Shown here: piece by piece, positions 26,402 through 35,427 of the stretch | How positions within the stretch are numbered: the stretch's first letter is position 1 | How the letters are laid out: each line of letters opens with the position of its first letter | From: Halalkalibacterium ligniniphilum | Lineage (GTDB): Bacteria > Bacillota > Bacilli > Bacillales > Bacillaceae_D | Assembly (NCBI RefSeq): GCF_000334155.1 | Contig: NZ_ANNK01000142.1 | Coordinates: forward strand, 1-52,500 | Length of the DNA: 52,500 bases | Reading direction: 5' to 3' | The notes under the pieces: generated by a model | Databases searched by the model: none | Seen by the model: only the letters and a program-made list of their open reading frames with translations | Told to the model about the DNA's origin: nothing | Position numbers and translations under genes: made by a program

Positions 26402-27133
26402 TTATAGGGTTTCTCCAATCATTCCTCTTAAAACATTCGGGTGGTGGTCAAAGTCTTTTTTCCCAGCACCATAACCTATTTTTTCAATCATCATTGTTGG
26501 AATCGGTCCAAATTCATCAACCAACCCTTTTAAAATCCCTGCACCAGTTGGTGTCGTTAGCTCTCCTGTGACCGTCGTACGCTTGATTGGTATCCCTTTT
26601 AAAATTTCAAGCGTCGCAGGAGCAGGAATTGGATAGCGGCCATGATCAATATCGATCGAGCCCGAACCAACGACAACAGGCGAAGCGACAATATGATCGA
26701 TTTCTAACTGTTCAATCGCAAGAGCGACACCGACAATATCAACAATTGAATCAACTGCGCCCACTTCATGAAAGTGTACTTTTTCCATTGTAGAATGGTG
26801 AATTTTCGCTTCTGCCTCCGCAATCGGGTGGAAAATTTTTATGCTAAGCTCCTTTGTCTTATCAGATAAGACACTCGACTCCTCAATCATCTTCTTAATC
26901 GTTGAATAATGACGATGGTGGGTAGCCCGTTCTTCTTCCTCAACCACTTCGAGCTTTTGGGCATAGATGCCTTTTTTTATGATCCCTTCTACCTCAATTC
27001 GAAATCGCTCAATCGGAAACTCCTTAAGCTTTTCCTCAATTAAAGCAAGATTAGCGCCTAAATCAATCAGCATAGCTAACGTCATATCTCCGCTAATTCC
27101 TGATATTCCACAATCTACATATAATGTTCTCAT
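26402..27133 (-). CDS. larC: Nickel-pincer cofactor biosynthesis protein LarC, N-terminal part (LarC1)
   Basis: A 243-residue protein equal to the N-terminal domain of LarC. It has YVDCGISGISGDMTLAMLID at the start, HHRHYSTIKKMIE, EKVHFHEVGAVDSIVDIVG with the conserved His and Glu, and TPTGAGILKGLVDEFG. The start is the ATG of MRTLYVDC (27133) because AAAGGAG lies 8 bases upstream; eight more codons are open. With the convergent LarC2 it makes up a split enzyme. A LarA-family protein that could use the cofactor is encoded at 39013; no larB or larE is in the window. Confidence 0.88.
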   Translation of the reverse strand: MRTLYVDCGISGISGDMTLAMLIDLGANLALIEEKLKEFPIERFRIEVEGIIKKGIYAQKLEVVEEEERATHHRHYSTIKKMIEESSVLSDKTKELSIKIFHPIAEAEAKIHHSTMEKVHFHEVGAVDSIVDIVGVALAIEQLEIDHIVASPVVVGSGSIDIDHGRYPIPAPATLEILKGIPIKRTTVTGELTTPTGAGILKGLVDEFGPIPTMMIEKIGYGAGKKDFDHHPNVLRGMIGETL

Positions 27134-27465
27134 GCGACGCTCTCCTTTATCATTCATGGTCGTATCTATCTACTGGTTGTAAGAATCAGCTCCAGCGTCT
27201 TAAAAAAAATCGCTTCATTCATACGTCCTGTATGATAGCCCTTCAAATCTAATGTACCATATTAAAACCTACGTTCGAAAATTTTTCACTTATTGCTTCA
27301 GTTAAAAAATAACATACTCTCAACCTATAGAAAGGCGTAATCATTATATCCTTACTCTACTTTTCCCCTTGAGCTTCAGCCCACTTGATAAACTACACAA
27401 AGAAAATAGGAAAAGAATAAAACATTTCCCTATTTCTTCCTAACGATTCTTATCAATAAGTCACT
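27134..27465. other. Intergenic region upstream of larC1
   Basis: About 330 bp without a credible gene. It should hold the larC1 promoter and the 3' end of the catabolic operon message. I see no clear terminator hairpin for the TRAP binding-protein gene. Confidence 0.45.
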
Positions 27466-28515
27466 TTATGATTGGTTCTCAATCTCTGCTAGATACTCTT
27501 CTACAATTTCCCGTCCGATCGCATCAGCGTGTTTTTCAATAACTGGAGCCACAGCATCTCGGAATCGTTGAATTTCTTCAGGTGAAATTTCAGTAAACTC
27601 TAGCTCCTCTTTTAGCTTATCTAAGCTTTCCTGATCCCCTTGGCGGTTGACTTCTCGGTTATATTGACCTGCTTCAACAGCCGCTTCTCGAATTAAGGTT
27701 TGTTGTTCTTCTGTCATCTCTTCCCAGACAGGCTTACTCATTAAAAAGACAAACGGTGTATAGACATGATTCGTATTTGACATGTAATTTTGCACTTCAT
27801 AAAAACGACTCATCTCAATGTTCGGGTATGGATTCTCCTGACCATCGATTGTCCCTTGCTGTAATGCGGCAAATAATTCAGTGAACGCAATTGGCGTTGG
27901 GTTCGCACCTAGTGCTGCCCACGCATCAATATGGATTTCATTTTCCATTGTACGAACCGAAAGTCCTTTTACATCTTCAAGCGTTGCTACTGGGCGTTCA
28001 TTATTTGTTAATTGTCTAAATCCATTTTCCCACCAAGCTAAACCGACAATGTTTTGTGATTCTAAAAGTCCAAGCATCTTATCACCAAACGGGCCATCTA
28101 ATACTTTATCGGCCACTTCAGCATTTGGAATGGTGAAAGGTAAATCAAACACACCATACTCTGGAACAAAATTCACAACTGGTGATGTTGAAGGAATCGT
28201 GATTTCAAGTGAACCAAGCTGAAGCATTTCAGTGGCCGTACGGTCATCGGCAATTTGTCCAGAATGATAGACCTCTACTTTAAAGTCTTCACTACGCTCT
28301 TCAACTAACTCTTTAAATTTTTGCGCTGCGATTTCTTGTGGATGGCCTTCATTTACACCAATACTAAGACGAAGAGTTTTGACATCCCCACTGCTTTCAA
28401 CTGCTTCAACTGCCTGCGCTTCGTTATTAGCAGGTTCAGTGCTTGAATCGTTGCCACCACACGCTGCAAGGACTAAAATGAATAACATACCAAGCCAAAA
28501 TAAACTCTTTTTCAC
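27466..28515 (-). CDS. dctP: TRAP transporter substrate-binding protein DctP (first copy)
   Basis: A roughly 349-residue extracellular solute-binding lipoprotein of the DctP family. The signal ends in the lipobox LVLAACGG (Cys near residue 19). The body shows TLRLSIGVNEGHPQEIAAQK, FRQLTNNERPVATLEDVKGL and QQGTIDGQENPYPNI, the hallmark DctP substrate region. I prefer GTG 28515 because GAGGGGG lies 8 bases upstream; ATG 28521 is too close to it. It is the last gene of the cluster and has no permease of its own nearby. It probably shares the DctQM pair at 42441-44230 or serves another one. Confidence 0.9.
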   Translation of the reverse strand: MKKSLFWLGMLFILVLAACGGNDSSTEPANNEAQAVEAVESSGDVKTLRLSIGVNEGHPQEIAAQKFKELVEERSEDFKVEVYHSGQIADDRTATEMLQLGSLEITIPSTSPVVNFVPEYGVFDLPFTIPNAEVADKVLDGPFGDKMLGLLESQNIVGLAWWENGFRQLTNNERPVATLEDVKGLSVRTMENEIHIDAWAALGANPTPIAFTELFAALQQGTIDGQENPYPNIEMSRFYEVQNYMSNTNHVYTPFVFLMSKPVWEEMTEEQQTLIREAAVEAGQYNREVNRQGDQESLDKLKEELEFTEISPEEIQRFRDAVAPVIEKHADAIGREIVEEYLAEIENQS

Positions 28516-28558
28516 CTTCATTTCCCCCTCATATCATTATTTTTTTGTGAAGCGTTCA

Positions 28559-29443
28559 TTATTTACGAAACGTATTTTCTAACTTTCCAAGCCCTTCCAC
28601 TTCTACAGTGACGACATCTCCGTCTTTTAACCAATTTCTTTTGTCTTCAGGCTCCCCCATGATGACCCCTTCAGGCGTTCCTGTAAGAATGATATCTCCA
28701 GGGCACAGTGTCATATGATGTGATAAGTAACTGATGATTTGTTCACAACTAAAAATCATATCCGCCGTGGTTGAATTTTGACGAACCTCACCATTTACCT
28801 CCGTTTTCAGTAATAATTTATTTGGATTTAGGACCTGATCTTTGCTTACAAGGTACGGCCCTACTGGACAAAAATCATCTACTGTTTTTCCAAGCAACCA
28901 TTGTGCACTTTTAAACTGCCAGTCACGGGCAGACACGTCATTTGCTGTTGCATATCCATACACAGCTGAAAGGGCATCCTGCTCAGAAATTTTTTTTGTT
29001 TTTGCGCCAATAATAATAGCTAACTCTACCTCGTAGTCCACTTGATGTGCTTCTTTCGGTATCACAATCTCATTTTTGTGCCCAGTTAAAGCATTTGAAA
29101 ACTTACTGAAAACAACCGGTTCTTTTGGATAAGGGAGATTGCATTCATCTGCATGTCTTTTATAATTTAAGCCAATACAAATGAGTTTAGATGGCGCTGG
29201 AACGGCCGGACCAAGCTTCAGTTCTTCAAGCTTAAGATGCTGAATTCCCTTTTCCAGTGCCTTTTTTTGAAGCGCTCTCAATTTTTCAAGTGCCTTTTCT
29301 CCACCTTCAATGACCTGTTGAACGGATATTGGTGTATCTTCAAGCTCCGATTGTTTTGCGGCTGATTCAACATCAATCACACCAGCCTCTGTTTCCAGTC
29401 CAAGCTTCAAGGCTCCATTTGAATAAAATGTTAGCGTTTTCAT
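28559..29443 (-). CDS. Fumarylacetoacetate hydrolase (FAH) family protein
   Basis: A 294-residue FAH-fold enzyme, probably a hydrolase or decarboxylase of 2-oxo acids with a metal at the active site. It has ICIGLNYKRHADE, then GHKNEIVIPKEAHQVDYEVE (metal-binding Glu pair), NDVSARDWQ, GKTVDDFCPVGPYL and ILTGTPEGV. This is close to the branch that cleaves 2,4-dioxo-3-deoxy sugar acids in non-phosphorylative L-fuconate and L-rhamnonate pathways, or acts on dienoates. It is co-directional with the semialdehyde dehydrogenase gene; a hairpin lies in the 100-bp gap. Confidence 0.87.
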   Translation of the reverse strand: MKTLTFYSNGALKLGLETEAGVIDVESAAKQSELEDTPISVQQVIEGGEKALEKLRALQKKALEKGIQHLKLEELKLGPAVPAPSKLICIGLNYKRHADECNLPYPKEPVVFSKFSNALTGHKNEIVIPKEAHQVDYEVELAIIIGAKTKKISEQDALSAVYGYATANDVSARDWQFKSAQWLLGKTVDDFCPVGPYLVSKDQVLNPNKLLLKTEVNGEVRQNSTTADMIFSCEQIISYLSHHMTLCPGDIILTGTPEGVIMGEPEDKRNWLKDGDVVTVEVEGLGKLENTFRK

Positions 29444-29493
29444 ATTTCCTCCTCTTTAAAACATTTAAAATATTAAAATAAGTAGACGGATGC

Positions 29494-29526
29494 TTCTCCT
29501 CTACTCCATGACTGAGTAGAGGAGAA
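29494..29526. repeat. Perfect 13-bp intercistronic hairpin
   Basis: TTCTCCTCTACTC (29494-29506) pairs with GAGTAGAGGAGAA (29514-29526) around CATGACT. No T-run follows on the minus strand, so it is more likely an mRNA stability or processing element, or an attenuating hairpin, than a simple terminator. Confidence 0.7.
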
Positions 29527-29543
29527 TGACAATGGACGACTTT

Positions 29544-31013
29544 CTATGAACCTTTTACAAACACTGTTTTAATCGAAGTAAAGAACTCAATCGCCGCTTG
29601 GCCTTGTTCACGAGAGTGAGAGCTAGATTGTTTCATTCCTCCAAATGGAGCCTGCAATTCAACTCCCGCACTTTCAGCGTTGATACGAACAAGTCCAGCA
29701 TCTATATCTTCAACGAAATCAAGCATGTTCTGAATATTTGTTGTGAAGATAGAAGCACTTAAGCCAAATTTAACATCATTGGCAACTTTCAGAGCTTCCT
29801 CTAAGGAATCAACCTTAATAAGAGCTAGAACTGGTCCAAAGATTTCTTCCTGTGCAATGACCATATCGTTACTTACATTATCAAATACTGTAGGCTCTAC
29901 ATAATAACCTTTTTCGCAGCCATTTTCAGTGTAGCGTTTTCCACCATGAATTAATTGAGCACCTTCCTCAATACCCTTTTCAATATAAGAAAGGACAGTG
30001 TTTAATTGTCCTTCACTTGAACAAGGCCCCATCCATGTATCGCCTTCTAATCCGTTGCCCACTTTAATTTCTTTCACCTTTGCTACTAACTTTTCACGGA
30101 ATTCTTCATATATACTGCTTTCCACAATAACACGGCTTGTTGCTGTACATTTTTGACCTGTAGAGCGCAATCCTCCGCTAATGGTTGCTTCAACCGCTAA
30201 ATCAAGATCTGCATCTGCAGCGACAATGACCGGGTTTTTGCCACCCATTTCAAGTTGATACTTCGCCCCACGAGCAAGTGCACCTTGACCAACTTGCTTA
30301 CCAACAGCGTCTGAACCTGTGAAGGTAATCCCGTTAATCCTTTCATGGTCGATGATCCCTTGCCCAATAACAGAACCTGCTCCAGTAATGAAGTTAACAA
30401 CCCCTGCAGGTAATCCAGCAGCTTCAAAGCATTCTACGACCTTTGCAGCTGTTACAGCAGCTTCTTGAGCAGGCTTGAATACAACGGTATTTCCGTAAAT
30501 AATAGCTGGAGCAATTTTCCAAATCGGAATTGCCACTGGGAAGTTCCACGGTGTGATAACACCAACAACTCCTAAAGGTGCCCGTGTTGTAAACATAAGT
30601 GCCTTTGAATCCGTTGAAGGGATCACATCGCCGACTTTGCGCATGCCTTCTCCTGCATAGTAGCGAAGAATCGCTACACCACGTGCTGTTTCACCTTTTG
30701 CTTCAGGGAATGTTTTTCCCATTTCACGTGTCATCGTTTCCGCAATATCATCAAGGCGTGATTCTAAAATGTCAGCCGCTTTGAATAAATAGCTTCCGCG
30801 TTCAGCACCTGATAGCTTTCTCCATGCCTTTGCAGCATCACTTGCTGCTGCAACCGCTTGATCCAAGTCCTCCTTCGTCGATTTTTGAACATAACCTACG
30901 ATCTCTTCAGCATTAGCAGGGTTGGTGCTTGCTTGAACATCATCATTTGCAGCCTTCACCCATTCACCGTTAATAAAATTCAAGCATCTTTTTACTTCTA
31001 CGTTTGTTGCCAT
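29544..31013 (-). CDS. Aldehyde dehydrogenase, probably 2,5-dioxovalerate (alpha-ketoglutarate semialdehyde) dehydrogenase
   Basis: A 489-residue NAD(P)-dependent aldehyde dehydrogenase. It has [19 protein letters not shown], the cofactor motif [11 protein letters not shown], the general-base Glu in [10 protein letters not shown], the nucleophile Cys in [11 protein letters not shown], and [11 protein letters not shown]. It resembles B. subtilis GucD/YcbD, which oxidises alpha-ketoglutarate semialdehyde in glucarate and galactarate breakdown. The neighbouring 2-keto-3-deoxy-pentonate dehydratase would make exactly that substrate. The start is the ATG of MATNVEVK (31013) with GGAGGAG upstream. 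Confidence 0.9.
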   Translation of the reverse strand: MATNVEVKRCLNFINGEWVKAANDDVQASTNPANAEEIVGYVQKSTKEDLDQAVAAASDAAKAWRKLSGAERGSYLFKAADILESRLDDIAETMTREMGKTFPEAKGETARGVAILRYYAGEGMRKVGDVIPSTDSKALMFTTRAPLGVVGVITPWNFPVAIPIWKIAPAIIYGNTVVFKPAQEAAVTAAKVVECFEAAGLPAGVVNFITGAGSVIGQGIIDHERINGITFTGSDAVGKQVGQGALARGAKYQLEMGGKNPVIVAADADLDLAVEATISGGLRSTGQKCTATSRVIVESSIYEEFREKLVAKVKEIKVGNGLEGDTWMGPCSSEGQLNTVLSYIEKGIEEGAQLIHGGKRYTENGCEKGYYVEPTVFDNVSNDMVIAQEEIFGPVLALIKVDSLEEALKVANDVKFGLSASIFTTNIQNMLDFVEDIDAGLVRINAESAGVELQAPFGGMKQSSSHSREQGQAAIEFFTSIKTVFVKGS

Positions 31014-31053
31014 TTTGTACTCCTCCATTTACTTCTAGTTTTCTATGAAACGA

Positions 31054-32229
31054 TTAAAATGTCGGTCCAATTCTCCAAATACCAAAATCATGCTGTTTTA
31101 AAATCTCTGCTTTTGTTAATTTTCCTGAGCTAACCGCTTTGATTTCAGAGAAGATACGTTGTCCAACATCTTGTACGGTTTCTTTGCCTTCAATAATTGT
31201 CCCGGCATTGAGATCCATATTGTCTCCCATGCTTTCAAACATGCTCGTATTGGTAGCAATTTTAATGACGGGGGCAATCGGAGAACCTGTAGGTGTTCCT
31301 CGACCACTTGTGAACAAAACGACTTGGGCTCCACCTGCGACCATTCCTGTCAATTGCTCAATATCATGGCCTGGCGTATCCATCCAGACAAGCCCTTTTT
31401 TCGTCGGTGCTTCCGCATAATTAATGAGTTCCTGAAGCGGTTTTGTTCCAGCTTTATTCGCTGCACCAAGAGACTTTTCTTCAAGGGAGCTTAATCCACC
31501 ACGAATATTTCCAGGACTCGGATTCCCCGTACGAATGTCTACACCCATTTGAATGGAGCGGTTTTCCATCGCTTCAATGACTTCATATACTCGCTTTGCA
31601 ACTTGTTCGTCAACTGCACGATTAGCAAGTAAATGTTCAGCCCCAATCAATTCAGTTGTTTCAGCGAGAATCGCTGTTCCACCATGATCAACTACTAAAT
31701 CACTGACTACACCAACAGCTGGATTCGCAGATAGACCAGAACATGCATCGGATCCCCCACACTCTGTTCCAATAATCAACTCACTAAAATCACATAGTTC
31801 ACGGGTTTGAGCAGATGCGTCTTGAACCATTTTCGCTGCAATCCGTGCACCTTCAGCAATCGTCATCAAGGTTCCACCATGTTCTTGAATGGAGACGGTT
31901 TCAACCGGTTTCCCACTTTTTGCAATTTCATCTGCTACACTCCGTGCTTGGTGTGTCTCACAGCCTAATCCGAGCACAACGACCCCATATACATTCGGAT
32001 TTAATCCCATGCCTGCATAGGTGCGAAACGTTTGTTCATAATCAACACCTACTTGTGCACATCCATGCTGATGGATAAAAGATACGGTACCCTGAACGAG
32101 CTCAGTAATTTGTTTGGCTGCTTGAGTAGCACAGGTAATCGTCGGAAGAATTAACACATGGTTTCGCACTCCTACTTTTCCATCAGGTCGGCGATAGCCC
32201 CAAAACTTTCCGTTCGTAAATTCGCTCAC
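31054..32229 (-). CDS. UxaA-family hydro-lyase, large subunit
   Basis: A 391-residue C-terminal UxaA-type domain, found in altronate and galactarate dehydratases and in the sulfolactate sulfo-lyase SuyB. It has FWGYRRPDGKVGVRNHVLIL, HQHGCAQVG, LGLGCETHQ, IGTECGGSDACSG and TSGRGTPTGSPIAPVIKIA, with Cys residues suited to an Fe/S or metal site. The start is GTG 32229, overlapping the stop of the small subunit gene (GTGA). The split of small and large subunit is seen in SuyAB and in some sugar-acid dehydratases; the neighbours favour a sugar acid. The substrate is not certain. Confidence 0.87.
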   Translation of the reverse strand: MSEFTNGKFWGYRRPDGKVGVRNHVLILPTITCATQAAKQITELVQGTVSFIHQHGCAQVGVDYEQTFRTYAGMGLNPNVYGVVVLGLGCETHQARSVADEIAKSGKPVETVSIQEHGGTLMTIAEGARIAAKMVQDASAQTRELCDFSELIIGTECGGSDACSGLSANPAVGVVSDLVVDHGGTAILAETTELIGAEHLLANRAVDEQVAKRVYEVIEAMENRSIQMGVDIRTGNPSPGNIRGGLSSLEEKSLGAANKAGTKPLQELINYAEAPTKKGLVWMDTPGHDIEQLTGMVAGGAQVVLFTSGRGTPTGSPIAPVIKIATNTSMFESMGDNMDLNAGTIIEGKETVQDVGQRIFSEIKAVSSGKLTKAEILKQHDFGIWRIGPTF

Positions 32230-32522
32230 ACCTTGTCACCTCTTCCTCTTTTCCCTTCCAGATTATGAACATGAACATGTTGGCCAGCTGAAATCGCTTG
32301 ACTCGCTGCTCCGATCACTTCCCCATATTTGATAATATCTTCACCAGCAATCATTGAAGTAACTGCAAATTTATGACCAAACTCGATGGGGTCTTTTAGC
32401 GTGACGTTAATCGTTTTCCCTTCACATGTGACAAAAATCTCTGTACCAGCCTCAAGGGCTGTCAAAGCGACAGCTACCTTGTCCTGCGGCTTCATCATCA
32501 CTGCCTTATGAGCACTTGTCAT
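32226..32522 (-). CDS. UxaA-family hydro-lyase, small (SAF-domain) subunit
   Basis: A 98-residue SAF domain corresponding to the N-terminal part of UxaA (or SuyA). The family pattern IEFGHKFAVTSMIAGEDIIK then YGEVIGAASQAISAGQHVHV and HNLEGKRGRG is clear. GAGAGGTAG precedes ATG 32522. It is translationally coupled to the large subunit. Confidence 0.9.
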   Translation of the reverse strand: MTSAHKAVMMKPQDKVAVALTALEAGTEIFVTCEGKTINVTLKDPIEFGHKFAVTSMIAGEDIIKYGEVIGAASQAISAGQHVHVHNLEGKRGRGDKV

Positions 32523-32581
32523 GTTTGCTACCTCTCTTTTAATTGTTTACTAGTTTGAACGGTCTAGCAAAAAAGGATGGC

Positions 32582-33478
32582 TTACACTCCACTTTTTACT
32601 GGAGCTTGGCTTTTGATTGGGTTGCTAAGCACACCGATACCAGAAATTTCAATGTCAACGCAATCATTGTCTGCAAGTGTAAATTCATTCGGAGGAACAA
32701 TACACGTTCCAGTAAGCAAAACGGTTCCCGCAAATACCGTGTTATCTCTCAACAAAAATGAAACAAGCTCATCATACTTTCGCTTTAATTGTCCTGTACT
32801 TGCAGAGCCTTCGAACTCAAGCTTATCATTGCGGTAGATGCGGCAAGTAATCGTTAAATCATACGCGTTCTCCACTGTTTCAGCTAAGCGGATCGCTGGC
32901 CCGATCGAGCAAGAACGAGTCCAAAGCTTGGCCTGAGGTAAATAAAGTGGATTTTCACCTTCAATATCACGGCAGCTCATGTCGTTACCAATTGTATAAC
33001 CGATGATTTCACCGTCACTAGCTAACACAAGACCTAGTTCTGGCTCTGGAATTTGCCAGTTTGAGTCACTGCGAAGAAACAAGTCATCATTTTGACCAAT
33101 CGTACGTTCTTTCGTTGATTTAAAGAAAATTTCCGGTCGTTCTGCATCATAGACTTTGTCATAGAATGTTGTGGCATCAAGCTTTCCGCCAGTAGCTTCG
33201 TAATTACGTGCTTCCTTACTCTTTTGATATGTTACCCCAGATGCCCAAACCTCTGGAGCTTCAATTGGAACAAGCAATTGTAATTCTTCTAACTTTTTAT
33301 CAACTGGAACTTGCTCCTGAATATGTTCATTAATAAAAGAAACAGGTGTCAGCCCCTTTTCTTTAGCCACCTCAACAACTTCTAACAAACTTGTATAAGG
33401 AAGTTGATAAATTTTATCGTCATCTGTTACTGCTGCTAATGCAGCTTCGTTTTTTTGTTTAAATCGAATAATACGCAT
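32582..33478 (-). CDS. FAH-family dehydratase, probably 2-keto-3-deoxy-pentonate (D-arabinonate) dehydratase
   Basis: A 298-residue FAH-fold protein. It has EVWASGVTYQKSKEARNYEA, YDAERPEIFFKSTKERTIGQ, then SNWQIPEPELGLVL (metal-binding Glu residues), YTIGNDMSCRDIEGENPLYL and LTGTCIVPP. This matches the 2-dehydro-3-deoxy-D-arabinonate dehydratase group (KdaD type), which yields 2,5-dioxovalerate. The start is ATG 33478 with GGAGGA upstream. The palindromic operator candidate lies 17 bp before the start. It begins a separate transcription unit that includes the UxaA pair. Confidence 0.88.
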   Translation of the reverse strand: MRIIRFKQKNEAALAAVTDDDKIYQLPYTSLLEVVEVAKEKGLTPVSFINEHIQEQVPVDKKLEELQLLVPIEAPEVWASGVTYQKSKEARNYEATGGKLDATTFYDKVYDAERPEIFFKSTKERTIGQNDDLFLRSDSNWQIPEPELGLVLASDGEIIGYTIGNDMSCRDIEGENPLYLPQAKLWTRSCSIGPAIRLAETVENAYDLTITCRIYRNDKLEFEGSASTGQLKRKYDELVSFLLRDNTVFAGTVLLTGTCIVPPNEFTLADNDCVDIEISGIGVLSNPIKSQAPVKSGV

Positions 33479-33495
33479 GTTAAAGTCCTCCAATT

Positions 33496-33512
33496 GTTTT
33501 ATATTATAAAAC
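33496..33512. promoter_or_regulatory. 17-bp near-palindrome, candidate IclR operator
   Basis: GTTTTATATTATAAAAC is symmetric about a central base and contains TATAAT on the minus strand, so it may cover the -10 box. The same 19-nt TGTTTTATATTATAAAACC occurs at the same distance before the DctQ start (44248-44264). Confidence 0.65.
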
Positions 33513-33533
33513 CGAGTTCTTGCATATAGATAT

Positions 33534-33581
33534 AAAAAATGAACAATACAAGAAATAAATGGTAGAGATTGTTCATTTTTT
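33534..33581 (-). terminator. Terminator after the IclR gene
   Basis: AAAAAATGAACAAT (33534-33547) pairs with ATTGTTCATTTTTT (33568-33581). On the minus strand the T-rich arm ends the iclR message, separating it from the downstream dehydratase unit. Confidence 0.7.
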
Positions 33582-33591
33582 TAAAATATTA

Positions 33592-34359
33592 TCATGACAT
33601 TTGATAGCCGTAGCCTAGCTTTACCGATAACGCTTCGGTTTCTTTTTTGAGCAGCTCTACGTATTCATTCAATTTTTCATCGTTAACGCGCATCACTGGA
33701 CTAGAAATACTAATCGCCGCTACTACTTCTCCTGTATGATCACGAACTGGAAGTGCAACACAACGTATTCCAGGTTCATTTTCTTGGTTATCTATAGCAT
33801 AACCTTTTCTGCGAATTTCTTCTAGTTCTTTTAAGAAATCTTTTTTATTGGTGATCGTATTTTCTGTTCGTCTGATAAATTCATAGCCATCAAGCAGTTT
33901 GTCTAATTCTTCCTCCGACTTGAACGCTACTAATGCCTTCCCTACACCGCTGCAATGAATCGGAATTCTTCGCCCAATTCGTGAATAAACGACGTACGAA
34001 TCTCCACCCTCAACCTTGTCAATATAGACACCCTCTCTGCCATCAAGAATCACTAAGTGAATCGTTTGGTTTGTTTTTTCAGAAAGGTCGTGAAGATAAG
34101 GTTTCGCCACTTCTCTAATATCAATGCTATTAATAACAAAGCTTCCCCGTTCAAACAATTTCAGTCCTAAACGGTATTTGCCGTTTTCCTCGTTTTGCTC
34201 AATGTAACGATGCTTTTGAAGTGTTTTTAACAAAGAGTGGACAGTGCTTTTATGAAGCATCATTCGCTCACTGATATCTGTAATTTTCAACTCTGTTTCA
34301 TACTCATTAAATAAATCTAAGATTTGTAAAGCTCTATCCACCGATTGAATAATTGGCAT
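33592..34359 (-). CDS. IclR-family transcriptional regulator
   Basis: A 255-residue regulator. The N-terminal winged HTH is SVDRALQILDLFNEYETELK then ISERMMLHKSTVHSLLKTLQ. The C-terminal IclR effector domain shows LGLKLFERGS, GREGVYIDKVEG, HCSGVGKALVAF, YAIDNQENEPGIRCVALPVR and ISISSP. Members such as KdgR control sugar-acid catabolism and bind small sugar acids. The start is ATG 34359 with TAGGAGGA upstream. It lies within the catabolic region and is the obvious candidate for regulating it. Confidence 0.93.
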   Translation of the reverse strand: MPIIQSVDRALQILDLFNEYETELKITDISERMMLHKSTVHSLLKTLQKHRYIEQNEENGKYRLGLKLFERGSFVINSIDIREVAKPYLHDLSEKTNQTIHLVILDGREGVYIDKVEGGDSYVVYSRIGRRIPIHCSGVGKALVAFKSEEELDKLLDGYEFIRRTENTITNKKDFLKELEEIRRKGYAIDNQENEPGIRCVALPVRDHTGEVVAAISISSPVMRVNDEKLNEYVELLKKETEALSVKLGYGYQMS

Positions 34360-34454
34360 TAAACAAAATCCTCCTACTACCAAATAACAAATCATCATAT
34401 GTTATTAGTAGTATATCACAATGTTTTCACCTTTAAGATGTTTGATTTACAAAT

Positions 34455-35402
34455 TTATTTTTGCAAAATCTCGGCTTCAGTTGGCACCCCTAATCCTTCA
34501 GCACCTCTTTTTGAGGCAACAAGATCCGGTGCATAACGCTTAATCATTTCTAACCCCAGCTTTGCACGGCGCACACGCTCTCTTGATAATTTTATCGCTG
34601 TATCTTCAAGATGTGTACCAGATGGATAAATGTTTGGTGCATTTTTCAAGCCAAATTTAATGTAAACAGGCGCAGCAACTCTGATAATTTCAGGAATTTC
34701 GTAATGACGAATGTAGCCGCCAACATCATCTGGAACTTCCACATAGATATCAATGGGTAAATCACACACTTGGCGAATCGCTGCAAGGCGAGCTAATGTA
34801 AGGTCAGTTGGAACGTTGTAGGTGTCTGCACCAATTTGCTCCATAAGACGGATCGAAACCGGATTTGCTTGTGCCACTTGTACAGAGACCTTCACCACTA
34901 AATCGCTTGGTAGTTCTCCTGCTTTTTTCGCCTCATTTACAAGCCAAAGTAATCCTTCATCTGCAACTAGAATTCCACGAATTCCCTTTGCGCACGCGCG
35001 TTTTACATCTTCAAGAGCATAGATAAGCTGATCCATCCCTTGTGAACGGAGCGCAGCAACTTTACCAGCACTCGCATGCTGCATTGGCGTAATATCATAG
35101 GTTCCTCTAGGTCCTACAAATAAGCTCACCTCAAGGTTTTCTTCACGACCTAATCTCGCCATGTCTTCTAATTCATCATCCGTTAGAAGCATAATGCCGC
35201 TACCTTGTGAAATACGATGAATGTCCACATCAAATTCATCTAAGGCATCAAGCACAGTACGAAACGCTTTAGGTCCTTCAACACTCGGAATCTCCACACG
35301 GTATTGAGCTCCGTCAGGAAAACGCTTTGTTGATGTTGGTAAATCGTTACAGTCCCCTGTTGGCAATCCTAATTTCTTTAAAAAGGCTTTTGTTGCTTCC
35401 AT
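34455..35402 (-). CDS. TIM-barrel-type protein of uncertain function, possibly peptidase U32-like
   Basis: A 315-residue protein. The sequence reads as a TIM barrel (YALEDVKRACAKGIRGILVA, LVVKVSVQVAQANPVSIRL, DLPIDIYVEVPDDVGGYIRH, VYIKFGLKNAPNIYPSG). I recall proteins of this kind, labelled U32 peptidase-like, beside sugar-acid dehydratase genes, but no catalytic motif proves an activity. An aldolase- or epimerase-like role is equally possible. The start is ATG 35402 with GGGGGAA. It follows the IlvD/Edd dehydratase gene by 25 bp, in the same operon. Confidence 0.6.
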   Translation of the reverse strand: MEATKAFLKKLGLPTGDCNDLPTSTKRFPDGAQYRVEIPSVEGPKAFRTVLDALDEFDVDIHRISQGSGIMLLTDDELEDMARLGREENLEVSLFVGPRGTYDITPMQHASAGKVAALRSQGMDQLIYALEDVKRACAKGIRGILVADEGLLWLVNEAKKAGELPSDLVVKVSVQVAQANPVSIRLMEQIGADTYNVPTDLTLARLAAIRQVCDLPIDIYVEVPDDVGGYIRHYEIPEIIRVAAPVYIKFGLKNAPNIYPSGTHLEDTAIKLSRERVRRAKLGLEMIKRYAPDLVASKRGAEGLGVPTEAEILQK

Positions 35403-35427
35403 AACTATTTCCCCCACATTGATTAAT

